Positions 12,460-25,510 of a stretch of 64,000 bases of DNA are shown here, one piece after another. The stretch lies in assembly GCA_019055375.1 (NCBI GenBank), contig JAHQIW010000354.1, forward strand, positions 83,450 to 147,449, read 5' to 3'. The notes under the pieces were generated by a model that was not told the DNA's origin, made no database searches, and saw only the letters and a program-made list of their open reading frames with translations. This DNA is from Parelaphostrongylus tenuis. Lineage: Eukaryota > Nematoda > Chromadorea > Rhabditida > Metastrongylidae. A program made the position numbers and the translations under genes. How positions within the stretch are numbered: the stretch's first letter is position 1; every line of letters begins with the position of its first letter.

Positions 12460-12558
12460 ATGTCTCCAGCGGTGGACTACTACATGATCAAGCTAAAAAG
12501 CATCAAAGCTCTTCCCAGGCCACCTCGGGACGGAAAGATTATCCTACAAGTGATCCAC
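12460..12558 (+). CDS. Candidate coding exon in part D, copy 2 (unrecognised)
   Basis: A 33-codon open stretch begins MSPAVDYYMIKLKSIKALPR and ends exactly at CAC followed by GTGAGT, a strong donor. The equivalent in copy 3 (38349-38447) has small deletions that break the frame, but keeps a donor (CAC/GTAAGT). Open sequence continues upstream to a TAA at 12415. No family is recognised, and no partner exon was found downstream. It may be a fossil exon of a gene carried by the repeat unit. Confidence 0.3.
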
Positions 12559-15154
12559 GTGAGTCATTCGTGTTCACCTTTCTTTTACGGCATTCATTTG
12601 TGAATCTGCTGGTGGCATTCTATCTTCTTCAAATCTTAGCAAGGCTCTCTGCTTTTCTGGTACACTAAGGATTTGAATACACCACTCAAAAGCCTTATGC
12701 TTCATTCTCAACTCTATTCAGGACAGGAATACTCAGCATTTAGGTCATTTAATGGCTTCTCAAAATGATATTCAATCAATTGTTATTGTCTATTATTTCG
12801 TTTAGAAATACTGGATTGCCCTTAAAAATTGTCACATATGGCGCTGTCGTGAGTCATTCATAGGTAATGAATGCAAATTTGCAAACTAAAGACGTATGGC
12901 AGTTTTCACCTTTCCCTGTGAACTAGTCCTGACCAAGCACCTTTTCTTTTTATTATGCCATAGAAATTTGCATGCTTCCCAGTTCAAAAATTTCTGTGAA
13001 ACTTTTGTGCTCTCTTCAGAGCATATCAGAGTGTTTGTCTTATTTGTTCCGATTAATTCTGATAGTTGTGCATGAGAAAAGATTTTGAAAACAGTTGATG
13101 CTAGTCGCTTCTAATCTTTCCCACCTTGGTTTTTCCATCAGTTTTTTAACCACATTGCCTCTCAAGACACTGATGTAATACGCATATCCTTCATGACATA
13201 TTACAGCTCTAAATGTAAGGGCAAACCATTCTGAGACTATCACACATCGGCGGAGCTTGGATTGTCTAACCATGACACTATTTTGGTACGTTAGTACGAG
13301 TGGTAATTAGCATATGAAAGATCGTTGCTTAAGTCTTCAGACATTATTTGAACAATTTTTCTTTACTCTTAGAACATTCAGCTTGTGTACAACGGTCGAT
13401 ATAAAATCGCTTCTGTCGAATTCAGTCCAGCATCAACTGAGCAATCATGTAGAGTTCTGTGTAATTTTTCTCTTAGGATTTTTTTATTATGAGAAGCATA
13501 TGTGTCATTGACTGTATGAAAAAAAAACTATTTTTGTCAACTAAATTTATCGTATTCTGTTGTACTTTGCTTAAGATGTGTACACTGTTTCCGAACGTAT
13601 TTGCAAAGATACTTTGCTAATAGCGGTAACGGTACATTGCTTATATGTACTTAAACATCCTACAGGTTTTAATTGGCCGGTTTTACTGAATCCCTCCTCA
13701 GAGTGGTTCGATATCACGCTTCGCTCTACAGAAAGCCGCTCTGCATTTCGGTGCCGGCAAATTGCTGATAAGCTTGTCTACAAAGATAACAAGCACCAAT
13801 ATGGTGTATCGGCAGGGTCGGAAGTCAATGTTTTGACCAAGTACTATCTGATCATTTTGACGGCTTTTGATGGATTAAGGTGCATGAGTGATCCTAAAAG
13901 AATGTACGACGCTCTATCGCTTTATTTTTACATCCTGCCTCATGTCCAATCCTTCTTGGATTGACTATGCTTAATAAAATTGAAACTGCAAAAATCGACC
14001 TGTTTCTGTTCTCTTAAAAAACATTCCTTCTCAGCTTTGCGCAAGTCGTCAATAGTTTATGCTAGACTCCAGAATAATTTGTAGAGCAAGTTTTTTTTCA
14101 CATTGAAATCTTCACTCATGAATAGAGGAGTTCGATTATACCTCCAATCATGTCCTAGTGGTGTGAATGCACTATAGCCTATATGGATAAGAAAAAAGGA
14201 TGAAGTTTTTGGCGCTGGTCAAATTTGAGTGGTTCGTCATGTATTGAATTTCATAAAATAGTGTTGGAAGTGAATGAATGCGTACTTTGGTCTTTACAAT
14301 GCTTCACAGTGACTTACCGATGCATCAGCCCAGTGCTGCTATCCTCCCAGACAAATCTGGTATCAATCACTGTCTCAAAGGCACAGAAAGATTGACGACT
14401 TGAGCGCAGGATCTAACATGTTGTGTGTTAATAGACCTACCAAGGAGCGTCTAATGATAGTGACGAGCTATAGAGAGTCATACTAAAAAACATATTAAAA
14501 GTAGAGAGAGAACACGTGTGGGCGCAGTGGTTATTGGTGCTCTGCTGCACACACGTATTCGGTCAATCGATGGTTGATGATTTGACTACGCGCTCAAGGT
14601 TGACCAAGCATTCCTTTCTATTAGAATCGGTGAACTGGTACCACTTTTTGCCCTAAATGAGTTAATACATCGTAGGCCAACGCGAGTCATTGTGAAGGCC
14701 GGATATGCACCTCAAACGATGATGGACGAAGGCAAATGCATAGAGCATCTTCCAGCGATTGCCACCCATGTGACTAATGCTTTTGAAGCGCTTTACTTTC
14801 ATTAAATGTTAGAAAGGTCGGAAGAAATAAACTGTTACTTAATCTGGGGAGTTAGGAGGTGGTCGAAGAATTCCAGCCAAGTTCATCAATCTGTGCATTT
14901 GTCATTCTTGAGAGATGAGGCTCTGCATTTTCGTTCAAAAAGATAACCATTTTCAGCTCGGCGGCGACAATTCAAACGTCGAGTTAACCCATCCAGTTGA
15001 CGACAACAGACCTCCAAATTGACTGACTGGCTTTGCCAACAATTTCTAATACTAACGCCACGTGCTGACTAGGAACTGCAAATCATTGTTTCCCGTGATG
15101 AAATTCCATCTTTGGTGTCGCATTTGTCATTTTACCAAGTGTCTCTCGAGGTGG

Positions 15155-15225
15155 GGATCAGTCCAACGCCGCACCACGGCGAGCATTACAACCTCTAGAC
15201 CACGCCTCCTCCTCTAAATAATAAT
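15155..15225 (-). other. tRNA-like segment at the right end of repeat copy 2
   Basis: Reverse complement: GGCGTGGTCTAGAGGTTGTA, then GCGTTGGACTGATCCCC, resembling A and B boxes. A second, different one lies at 15420-15530 (rc GTAGTGCAACGGTTGGAGG and TAGTTTGATCCCACG). Confidence 0.35.
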
Positions 15226-15261
15226 ATCAAATAGTACGAGCATAATAAAACTTGCGGTAAT

Positions 15262-15405
15262 GACCAATTCCTAAGGGATGCGCCATGCATTTGACTTCGT
15301 AAAGCATCGTCAGACATGATTAATTGCATATCATATGTCTTTTACGAAAACTCCAGGTGGTGGGCCAATGTATCAGACCAGTGCTGCTATCCTACCAGAC
15401 ATTTT
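15262..15405 (-). mobile_element. SINE 3' fragment right of repeat copy 2
   Basis: Tail word ctaagggatgcgccatgcat and mid-body words gccaatgtatcagaccagtg and gctgctatcctaccagac match the family. Its head is replaced by another tRNA-like segment at 15420-15530. Confidence 0.55.
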
Positions 15406-16049
15406 TACTACCACGGAGAGGACGGAAGCCAGTGGCCAGAGCCAGTGGCGTGGGATCAAACTAAGGACCATGTGTGTAAGGCAGTACACCTCCAACCGTT
15501 GCACTACATACGACCTCTAGCTGCGTAAAAACACGAAAAGTTTTTGAATTGAGGCAATTGCTCAAGGATTGCAACATAAGCTATTCATAATCCTAAAATC
15601 AAATCAAAAGGGGCATTATTTGCTTATTTGCTGAAAAGCTCACAATGTGGCATTATTCGGTAGGGCGAGTACGATAAGAAGATGGAAACTTCGAGCTATT
15701 CCATAATCTCAAAATACGGAAGGACTGAAGTGACAGATTGAGCGTATAATACACGAAAGTGAGTATCTGATTCTCCTATGAGCATCAGGCGATATCCAAG
15801 GAAAGGATAATACGACGTTAAAAAACTTCGAGACGAGAAGACGTCGTCAATTCAAGACCCGTGCATAAAATCGAGAAACAGCTGTTCCACTCATGAGTGT
15901 CGATTCCTGTATACAGCTGAAGCCGAGTCCGGTGTTTACAAAAAATTAAATCGTCACTCAATCGACAATCCATAGTAGGTCGAAGAATGAAGTGGAGAAA
16001 ATTCGTCATTCTTGCGTGATAAGAACACAATCGTCAACTATTCATTTTT

Positions 16050-16300
16050 GGATTCTTGGTGTTTATCCATGCGCGAACCTCTCGGAACGTTTTGAACAAA
16101 GGCGAAGAATCCAAAAATAAACCGAAAGAGCAAATGCGCCACTTTCACGTGAGATATGGCTCTTTTTTTCAGTCTGATCTTCTAACTTGACCTGGGAGTC
16201 CGTATAAAGAGGCATTGATGATTCACCAAACCATACGATTAGTCTAAGCCAACATACGACTCTGAAAAGGGTGAAGTCGCCGAAACGTCAACCATCGAAC
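16050..16300 (+). pseudogene. Penelope-like element, extreme 3' end
   Basis: Keeps TKAKNPKINRKSKCATFT and the LIF-stop end of the ORF, then the ~100 bp 3' tail shared with 25400-25505, ending gccgaaacgtcaacc. Confidence 0.75.
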
Positions 16301-18198
16301 AGGTATGCTACTACTACTACTACTATCATCATATTCATGCCGTGTGAACAACATATGTGCTTTAGATTTACATGTATCAACTCTGATTTATACAAAAAGG
16401 GTCTTTTGAAATATTGGCTTGACATTGAACCCCACCGAGACACAGCTGGACTATTCACGGTCTAGTTGTAAAGGAACGAGTCAGGCATATTCATGGCCAA
16501 TTCTTGTGTCCTACAATTTCGTTCAAATTTCTATCAAATAGGATAAATCGGATTAATGTTATCAAGCGCACTATCAAGAATGCAATGCATGAGCGTTCCC
16601 TAACACAACAACGAGAGTGATTACGAGATTTCCGACGTAAGGTGACCTTTATAATCACAGACACCCCCGTAAACGCCAAATCAGCTCTTACGAACAAGAG
16701 CCGTTATCGAGCGTGTACTTTGAGATGTTGAGCGGACAATAAGAAGATCGCGCTCCTGGCACTGAGAGTCACTAACAAAAATTCGAACAAAAGAGTAATC
16801 ATTGTTTCTCTTTACTGAGCGGAAAGGCTATTAACATGCCCACACCCGAAGAAGAATGAGGAGGACTTTCACCATCCATTCAAGTGACTCGATGATCAGT
16901 GAGAGAGCGGATGATACTTATATAGCCTGTAAGTTGATAGTAGACTTGTTTCCGAAAATGAAAAGAAAAGCACTGTGTTGCTACAGTCTCAAAGCTATCC
17001 TTATAATGCTCAACTGAGTCGGAAGAAGGAGCATAAATTATGGATGAGTCCTTGACCACCAATCGATTTACCTTTTATTTTTATCTTCATACTTGTATGG
17101 TTCCACCGTTGTAAGTGCACCATTGACTGCTCTCGCTCATACAGTGGCGTACGTTGTGTTTCATTTCCTGGCCGCATTTCCCCTCGCCACTCGGGTCGTA
17201 TCGAAACCGGTCGACCATCTGATAGTCGATATAACAGATGCGAAATGATCAGTATGATCTTAAAGCGTGTATTAATAATAAAGATAGGCTGCGATCAGTC
17301 AATGTAGGACAGAAGAGGTAAGACACATAATTGACGTGATATCTATAGGATCGACAGTCTGGTCTGTAGTTCAATTATCGACAATATCGAAACGCCATAC
17401 CAGCAGTGCATTGAAAACCATGTGTAAAATTAACTCTGTCCCGTCATACATCATTTCGAAAGGTTGAAATCGTAAAGTTAATGGAGTAAACTGGTCACGT
17501 TATGTCTGACTTTGTGTCGCATTAGCATCGCTGTCTGCGAAAAGTTACACCTGATCAACTAAGCAAATATCTCATTTTTTATGGGCTATACAGTGGTGAT
17601 CTTTGATGATATGCCGTCATATTAACAATACAGTTCACGTGAACGGTAGAGTATTTGATCCTTAGACAACTGTCGACTGGAGAATGCTATCGGGTCGCGA
17701 TATCTAAGCGGTTCGAGATCGGTCCATAATCTCATCTGGGCTCGAAGAAAAAAATGGATTTGATGGATTCTTGGGGACTACCATTTCGTTGTTGAACTCC
17801 CAGAGGAAAAGAAATGGCCAATCGATTGGCACATTTGACGGACTGTTCAATCGAGCACGATCAAAAAAGTGACTACATGGTTGCCATGGGGTAAAAACTG
17901 ATACAAAAGTTAACATCAATATCGCAAAATGATATCACAAACGTCTCCATAAAAATTTATTAGCGATACACGAGACAGGCACAACAATACAGGAGATTAC
18001 ATAAAAGAATTAGGAGATCAGATGATAAGTAGCGCAGCTAGAACGCTTCTGTATCCTAATCTGATTTGATAAAAGAGAGGGCAAGAATCAACTCAAAGTT
18101 CCCGCATAACAAAACGAAGAAAGGGACTAAATAACACTACCCAAAACATATAACAGATACAAAAGCCATGTATGCTTACATCATTTCATTCGTAAAAA
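16300..18198. other. No gene recognised
   Basis: Between the Penelope 3' fragment and the LRRC58-like stop. The last ~240 bp is probably that gene's 3'UTR. The rest shows no conserved coding, repeat-unit or RNA signal that I can support. Confidence 0.5.
17956..17961 (-). promoter_or_regulatory. Poly(A) signal of the LRRC58-like gene
   Basis: On the minus strand this reads AATAAA, about 240 nt downstream of the stop codon at 18199-18201. It is the first canonical signal at a plausible 3'UTR distance. Confidence 0.5.
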
Positions 18199-21100
18199 CT
18201 ATCCCAGGAGGATCTTACGCATCTTCATGTTGCTTGGTCCGTCGTCATCGGTGTCCGATGAGCTCTCGGACGAGCTGTATAATGGCACGGATGAAGAGCA
18301 TTTTGGTGAACTAAAATATTGTCTCATATGTCTTATAGATCTAGTTTCGCGTTGTTGTTGCTTTCTCAGATTAAGAAAAAAAACAGAACTTGAAGGTGAG
18401 AATGAGGGGGTGGGAGAGGGAGAATGGAGAGAAAAGAGAAAGAAAAAAACTCACCATAGGAATTGCAACAGTGGGACGCGATAAATCCCACAAAAGTCCA
18501 CAAATTTGACGTGTTCAACACAAGCTTCGAAATAAACACCTTTACATTTAGGATTGACACACTGATTGGCAGAATGGAGATAGGCAATGAGTTCTCTGGA
18601 AAAAAAGTCATACTTGGTCTATACAAGTACGTCTTTTGAGATATTATCATTTGATGGTGATAAAAAACAGGCATATATTCAATAACGACTTGAAGTTTGC
18701 CAGTGATCCCATTTGCAGAGCCGTACAAAGCTGCCAAACAAAATCAGCAAGATGACAGCTAAAGCCTTACTACTAATATGTGATAGTGTTCGCGTGTCAC
18801 ATTGACTACTTGTCTCCTCAAGCACTGAGAATTGAATTCAGTTCACGTCAGGCAATCTTCTATTATCAGCGTACAAGTCATATATGCTCTTCTTGAAAAC
18901 AGTCTCTGTACACCTGATAAGTAGAAATACCACAATGAATCCGTTAGGCTCGGATGTACCTCATCTAGTACACGATTAATTAGAAGCCTTATTCACTGAC
19001 TGAAGCTATTCACCTAAGCGCACGTGAAAGTTATACATGTATCAAAACTATGAGTGTGTGGAGGAATTCATGGGTATCAAAGTAACATCAAAAAATAGAG
19101 TTTTTTTTCTAAACGGCAGATAAAAAACTGATCAAATGACGAAGATGCCGCGTCGGTCGGCAATAGCGTTGCGCAATCGATCAACTGCCGTCCCGACCGG
19201 TTTACTGTCTAACACAATTAGAAATTGATATTTTCTTCATCTCTAACACTGACTATCTCTATAACCTCTTGTCCGGCGATATTCTCCACATCTCAAAGTA
19301 AAGCCTCATGTAAAAGATTTTTTTTTACTGGTGACTATAAAATTTTTTTCGATAGACACCTATTTGAGTATTCGTACTGCGCAAGCTATTGATAGAATTC
19401 AAAAAGAAAGCATAAAAACTATTAGACAAAATGATTAACCGCATAGATATTAAGTCTACACACCCTGGACTTCAAAGGTTAAGATCGTTAAAAACAGAGG
19501 GATCAAATCGAATAAATCATTCACTTGTTTTTTTTTTCGCGGACTTGTTTTTTCCACTCTAGTATACCAAACTGGTTCTATTTCGTATGTTTCACAATTA
19601 TGTTTATGCCTAAAACAAGAATTGGACAAGTTCAAAATAAAGTCAATGGACTAAGAACAGGGAAATTTGATAATTCGAGTAGTTTACGTAAAATCTGATT
19701 CGAAAAGCATCTCTACAAGTCAACTTCCAATCTGCGAAATTCCTCCGCCTAAGCTTTGTTAAAGCCGATAAAATTGTCATTAACAAGAATAAAGCCTTAT
19801 TTAATAGTAATAAGTAGAAAAAATGAGATTATGAAGTTGAGAAGTAGATTCGGTGAACTAAATTCAAAAAAATCCGACATAAAAGACTGATAGATAAGAA
19901 TTACAACTAAGTCCCACCTCGGCAGTATATCACTGATCGCTGGGTTGAAAATTTTCGAGCGGACTACACGTCCAGCAAGTTCTTTCAATGTCGGAGGTCC
20001 AAGCTGCACGTTATTTACGAAGTGATCGACTGAAAAAGCTAACAAGTTGAATGACTACTAGATAAAAACAGCATGAAAATCAGAATTTGCTATGCTATTG
20101 GGTTGGCAAGAAATTTTTCGAAATTCATCGTTTTTGTTAATTACTTTTCATGAATTCAAGTTTTGCTTTCACTATTGTTTGGAGCAGCTTCTTGTAGTTA
20201 TTTTAATACATGACACTTGTGAATTTGTTCTAATAGAGGAGTATTCCGAGAAGAAAAACGGTTGTCGATGTTACACGAGTATCGTTTGGGTCAAGTTGCT
20301 TTGAACACAACGCTATTCGAGTAGCGATAACAATCGTTTTTGCTTTCGACAGATGTATAAGTGTGTTTTATAACAAGATAGCCGCAAGAAGCTGCTCTTA
20401 ACGATAGTGAAATAAATTTGATGCATGGAAAATAATCAAGAAAAACGAATAACTTCAGAAAATTTCTTGCGGTGCCTTTGATAGATTAAAAAACGTGAGA
20501 ATGTGTTGAAATTCTCACTATTAATTCTCCGTACCTAGAGGATTTTGCCTGAGACTAAGCTGCCGAAGATGACGGAGCTTCACGATCTCGGTAGGGAGTG
20601 TCTAAATACGCTAATGTGAATAATCTGTGAAATACCTTTGTTTAGAGTGCTTTATTGAGATTAAGCTCAAATTTTTTTTCAAACTTAAGCGAGGTCTTAA
20701 TAAAGCACTCGAAACAAAGGTATAATATGGTAAAAATACCAGCCAAAGAGCAATCGAGTGTACAACACTCCGTGGTTAGGTGGAAATTTCACTTGATATA
20801 GAGTGCAAAACGTTCGTCTTCGATATCTTTCTACAGGGAGAGCAGGCTCCCCAGAGAACTGACTAATAAAAAGATCGAAAGACGACTCGCTTTGCCCGAT
20901 TGACGAGTTTGTAAGGACGAAACACGTGTATCGGACCGCACAAGAGCCCTTACCACACAACATGACATATTGGATCAAATAATAATCCGTGAAAATCAAC
21001 CAATCTGTGAAAAAACCTCAATCACGAAACTCACCCTGAGTGCGTTATTGTGCAGCGCTAGGTTTTTTAGGTTTTGTAGCTGTCCAAATGTGGATGGGAT

Positions 21101-22892
21101 CGCTTCGAGTTGATTATCGCACAATGTGAGTGAGGATAAACGATGAAGACGGCCGATAGTTGCTGGGACATCCCTTAACAAATTCCCACCGAGATACAGG
21201 ACCTCCAGACTGAAAAACATCTGCTCGGATTTTTCAAATACCGTCGATTTCACATCAAAAGTTTTCGCATTCATGATAGATTTCGCCTCGTTTTCCATTA
21301 TGTTTGAAAGCTTCTAACAGTCTAGAGAAAGAGGGCTGCACGGCGAGAAATAAGCTCGTGCGAAACATGATTCAATTTTGAACTTGAAAGCATTATCAAA
21401 AAGTCATTTCGAAGAACCAACCAGGTAAGCGACTAGCTAAGCCTTCGAATGATTACTAAACTGTTTGTGAAAACTTCTTGTTCAGTGTGAGCGATGGGCT
21501 TGAGAAATCAATGCTACCAAACGGAGAACTACTGAAAACTGTTTTTCCAGCAATATTGAAGTTATCATTCACTTAGTACTACCAATACCACAATAGTCTA
21601 CAGAATGGAACAGCTTACAAAAGCATCCCATGACTTGGTGAAGCAGGGAAAGGTATTTAACTCCGTGTCAACCTCTACGGCGCGATGACATCAACGAATG
21701 AAGTTCGGTGAATTCTCTCTAATGCTCTAGCACAAAGCTCTCATCATATTGCTCCAACCTTGTGATAAACGAAATTAGAGACCCTGAGCTTCACTAACGA
21801 TTGCAAGCCAGGCGAATCACAGTACTCCGGTTCATGATGATAACTCCTGGGTTAAAGCCGGAATTAACGGAAATTCACGAGACGTCAATTGTAGGACAGA
21901 TCACCGACCACATGGTCGCAGTTCTGAAACATGCCTTAGATTTTTGGGTGCATGCAAGACTCTGTGCGGCTGTGCTTTGATATATAACGGAAACACTTAA
22001 CAAGAAGAAAACGGCTCTGAAGAAGGCGAAATGGCCGAAATATCACTCACTGTTGCTGTACGTGAATGCTGTTATTCGCACCGACGCGGATAATCACTCA
22101 ATAAAGCGGAGAAAGCTAAAAGTAATGTCATTCCTAATTTCAGCCTTCCTCTCAAATTACTCGAGATAATTGAAAAAGTCAAGAAAGGAAAGTTCTCGTT
22201 CGATTGCTTCCTCGCAAACTGGGCTCAATAGAAAGCTTTGAATTTGAAGAAAAATCAAAACATACCTAATTAAAGAACCGATGTCGTACGGGACACTCTC
22301 GATGCGATTACCACCCAGATGCAAGACACGCAAACACTTCATTTTGAGAATCGGCAAAGGTACGACTTCGAAGCGGTTTCCACCCAGGTAGAGTGAATCC
22401 AGTTGATGTAATTTGCATATGCTTTTTGGTAGCTCTTCAAGCAAGTTGTTCCTCGCCGACAACGTACGCAAATGCGTAAGTGCTGCGATCTCTTCTGGCA
22501 AAACAGACACATGATTGTTCGAGATATCCAGACTAAAATGCTAGCAATAAGTAAGAAAACTCAAGTCTACAAATAAAAACAAATTAAACTCCCACCTAAG
22601 CAAATTTGTAAATGCTGGCAAAAACGAAAAATCTATTATGTGATTTTGGCTGAGATTTAAGCGAAGAATCTCCGCTGGATCATATTCCTCATCAACAAGC
22701 CGACTAGGCTGTGGAATTCGTTCCAAGTGCTTTCCTTCGAAACTCAAATAAGTGCCGTGAGGACTGCAAAGAGGCAAAAATCAAAGAGAATCAAAGAGAA
22801 TCAAAGAGGTAGGCTTATGAAGAAACGTACCTTCGAAGTATTTCACGAGGCAGATCATCGAGGTCGAACGGCGATCGAAAGCCCGGATACAT
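18199..22892 (-). CDS. LRRC58-like: Leucine-rich repeat protein, LRRC58-like, 8 exons, complete
   Basis: Exons run, in transcript order, 22831-22892, 22596-22763, 22266-22532, 21035-21209, 20535-20601, 19918-20029, 18455-18595, 18199-18310. All introns are GT-AG and all phases agree, giving 367 aa. The start is the first ATG after an upstream in-frame TAA; the protein begins MYPGFRSPFDLDD. Residues ~50-245 are LRRs of the LxxLxLxxNxLxxLP type (LEVLYLGGNLLRDVP, LSSLTLCDNQLEAIP, LRQLSLRQNPL). The C-terminal block has NPKCKGVYFEACVEHVKFVD, then a Ser/Asp tail ending MRKILLG, both hallmarks of LRRC58. LRRC58 has been described as a substrate adaptor acting on cysteine dioxygenase; that is family knowledge, and cytoplasmic scaffolding here is inference. 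No break was found. Introns carry a mariner derivative (20092-20485), a Penelope 3'-end motif (22017-22044) and a nearly all-pyrimidine intron (18311-18454). Confidence 0.93.
20092..20485 (+). mobile_element. mariner deletion derivative in an intron of the LRRC58-like gene
   Basis: Left end attgggttggcaagaaattt is a mariner-type terminal repeat. The right end (cagaaaatttcttgcggtgcc) is a degraded inverted copy. Inside, gtcgatgttacacgagtatcgtttgggtc resembles the transposase start (LHEYRLGQ). Antisense to the gene, between exons 19918-20029 and 20535-20601. Confidence 0.65.
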
Positions 22893-23147
22893 CGCTCCAC
22901 CACAACCGCTGTTTTGGTAATGAGTGTCGTGGGACGGAAACCGTTAGTTGGCGTCACGTGTCGGACACGTGTCTGAGCGAGCATTGGTCCGATCGCCTAT
23001 TTGTCGGCCCGCCTATCGACCCGCCCCTTCCGTAGTGCGTTGACCTGACTAGACCTCTCGGAATAAAACTTAATCGAAGTCCTTTTCAGAAGTATCTTCA
23101 TTAACTCATAATTCATTACCCCAATTCCTTTATCCCTTGAAAACAAA

Positions 23148-23440
23148 AAACGATAAAGCTCTCGGCGTTGATCAATCTCTGAGGGATGCGCCATAGATTC
23201 GTCTTCAATTTTCAACTTCGTTTGAGATGACTGCATGCATATCTGGCCTCTTAAAATGACTCGCGGTGGCCTCCCGCTATAACGAGTCACTGCTGCTTAT
23301 TCTCCCAGACACGTCTGCGACCAGACCGGTATCATTTTACCGATACCGGAGGAATGGATGGCTTGGTGAGCCATAAACGAGATTGAACCACTGAGCTCCT
23401 ATGCAACGCAGAGCATCTCTAACCACTGCGCGACATGCAC
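23148..23440 (-). mobile_element. SINE of the same family, ~250 bp upstream of the LRRC58-like start
   Basis: Reverse complement shows the same order: head with A box (GCGCAGTGGTTAGAG), tRNA-like B box, the aaattttt linker and the gatcaacgccgagagc tail. Moderately diverged; no clear target-site duplication. Confidence 0.8.
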
Positions 23441-23477
23441 TCTTTACCGCTTTAGCAATCATTATTACACTTGATAT

Positions 23478-23556
23478 GAAAAATGGGTAGCGTAGTGATA
23501 GTAATCCCACTCACTACATTGGTGGCTTATACATCCAGGCCCTGCTTCGACCCAGG
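23478..23556 (+). other. tRNA-like segment, separate family
   Basis: gggtagcgtagtgatagtaa and gcttcgacccaggagcc give A- and B-box-like words ~45 bp apart. No proper acceptor stem. Confidence 0.35.
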
Positions 23557-23822
23557 AGCCAGCAAACCTCTCTTCTTTCCGGAAATGGGAATGGATAACA
23601 TATTAGCCCAGGAACGGCTCACTCTCTCGAACTAAAATGATAACGTTGCCTGCTGTACCAGGATTTCAGAGCGAATCGATCATCCGCAATCAACGACGTT
23701 TTTAACGAAGACGAAAACCGTAATGGAGTAGCCAAAATCATGCGCAGAAAGCTTGGAAACCTATTCGGACGTTGTGTGAGGGAAACTGATTAAGTGGAAG
23801 AAATCCCAAGCCGAATCTTTCG

Positions 23823-23825
<3 letters not shown>

Positions 23826-23867
<42 letters not shown>

Positions 23868-23985
23868 CATATGTATATGTGTGCATACATGCATATTACA
23901 TATATATACATATATGCATATATGTATATATGTGTATATGTATATATATATGTATATATATGTGTATATATATATATCTATAGAT
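23826..23985. repeat. (TA)n and mixed TA/TG/CA microsatellite
   Basis: Pure TA run at 23826-23860, then alternating atgtatatat-type sequence to ~23985. Open reading in it is a compositional artefact. Confidence 0.95.
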
Positions 23986-24574
23986 GATCAGACAGAATTC
24001 CGCTATCTATCAATTGCGAGGCGACAAATATAAAACCGATCTCATTTGCTAGACAGGAACTTTTCATAGGAGTGCTAGTTCATTCGAAAGTTTAGATTTC
24101 TAGCTAGAGCACTACTTGGCCACTTTTTCAAAATACCCTTTCATAACGTTGACAATTCAGAATAGAATTGTTTCGCTTGATCACGTGTTTTTTTTTCTGA
24201 TCACGCTTATAATTCTCTGGACAAAAGGTCCTTTAAAGTGCTAGCACTCACTAGATAGCATATGTTCCGAAGAATTCGAAAATGTGCTTACCCTTGAAAA
24301 AACTCGTTTGACAGAGTTGTACGAAAGAGAGAAAGAGAGTCTTTGGACTTTACACCTCACCGGACAGAGATCTTTCTTTAGACTATTAGTAATCATTCGA
24401 TAACGTAAGTTTCAATGAATCCAGCGCTGTGCTTATTTTCTAGAAATGCTTGAGCAGGGAAAATATGACGAGTCTCAAATTTTCAGCGAGCTTGTTTATT
24501 AGCTAGTCCATAGGGTCAAGGAGTCGGGGAGGGAGCTAACTGAACGGTGCAATTGCTGCTGGATATATGGGATG

Positions 24575-25510
24575 CAACTTGTTATTCAGGCTATAGTACA
24601 AAATGGTATCGAAAGCCAAGTAACAAGAACATTTTGGTCAATCACCTTTCCTCTCATCCTTCACACAAGAAAAAATCGCTGATTAAAAACATGTTTCGAA
24701 CGGCTACAAATGTGTGCACAGGAGAAGAGGAAAGAAACGAATCATTAGACTTCGCACGAAAAATTGCCATTTCCAACGGCTACAAAACATATGCTACTTG
24801 GGAATATTAAAAAAGTGGAATTAGATTCCTGAAGAACAATACTCCGCACCTGAATAAAGTTTCCTTCAAACTGCCATTTATATCAAACGAACTTAGTAGC
24901 GCGGTTAAGAGGTGCCTAAAAAGATGCGGTCTTGAAAATTCCGTGGTAGTTATCGAAATCCCACCTCCAACCCTACGCCATCAGCTGATCCGCAATAGAC
25001 TTTATGATCGATTGCGCAACACCAACAACTGTATAATCTGCCCTAACGGAAAAGAGGAGGACTGTGTGAGATCGGGCACAATTTATTTACTAACATGTAA
25101 AACATGAGGGGAAGAATGTATAGGCGAAAGGGGTAGACCACTTTTCATCCGCATAAAAGAACATCTAGATAGTAAATTTAAAACAGATGAAACAAAACTT
25201 TTAGGTTTACATAGGGCATAAAAACACAACAACAACGATTTTGATGTGACTATCACAATCCAGCGCAGGAATCAAAAACATCCACGCGCAAGACTCTTGA
25301 GGCATTTTGGATAAACGCCCAAAATCCCGAAATGAACCGGAAGGACGAGTAAGTCACCATCACACGAGATCTCGAGCCCTTTCTTCGTTTGATCTTCTAA
25401 CTTGACCTAGGCAGCGTATAAATAAAACCATCCGAATCATTCAAATAGACTAATACTACATACGCCCAGACTCTGAAGAAGGCGGGTTGCCGAAACGTCA
25501 GCCGAACTTC
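24575..25510 (+). pseudogene. Penelope-like element, 3' third with GIY-YIG endonuclease
   Basis: Reads [73 protein letters not shown], then the endonuclease TIYLLTCKT...ECIGERGRPLFIRIKEHL with a stop inside. The catalytic-domain signature is degraded (ECIGERG for YIGETG). 5' truncated, as usual for such elements. Confidence 0.87.
25473..25499 (+). ncRNA. Hammerhead-like core at a Penelope 3' end
   Basis: CTGAAGA, a GGC/GCC helix with a short loop, then GAAAC-GTC: the order of conserved hammerhead residues. Related versions: 16262-16289 (CTGAAAA), 59061-59087 (TTGAAGA) and 22017-22044 (GAAATATC). Helix III would have almost no loop, and helix I is weak (two pairs). Penelope-like elements are known to carry minimal hammerhead motifs. 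Confidence 0.5.

Larger units (their letters stand above)
8690..15142 (+). repeat. ~10 kb segmental repeat, copy 2 (parts C, D, A)
   Basis: C (8690-12035) aligns with 30655-33920. D (12036-13477) aligns with 37936-39429. A (13478-15142) aligns with 1-1620 and 39430-41060. Alignment stops at ~15142, inside the word shared by the other copies just after the A/B joint, so part B is missing. Relative to copy 3 it keeps ~95 bp around 11090-11210 and ~100 bp around 11735-11850. Confidence 0.88.

Noticed and set aside
23794..24033. Open frame rich in Tyr/Ile over the TA repeat
   Set aside because: Pure microsatellite translation.
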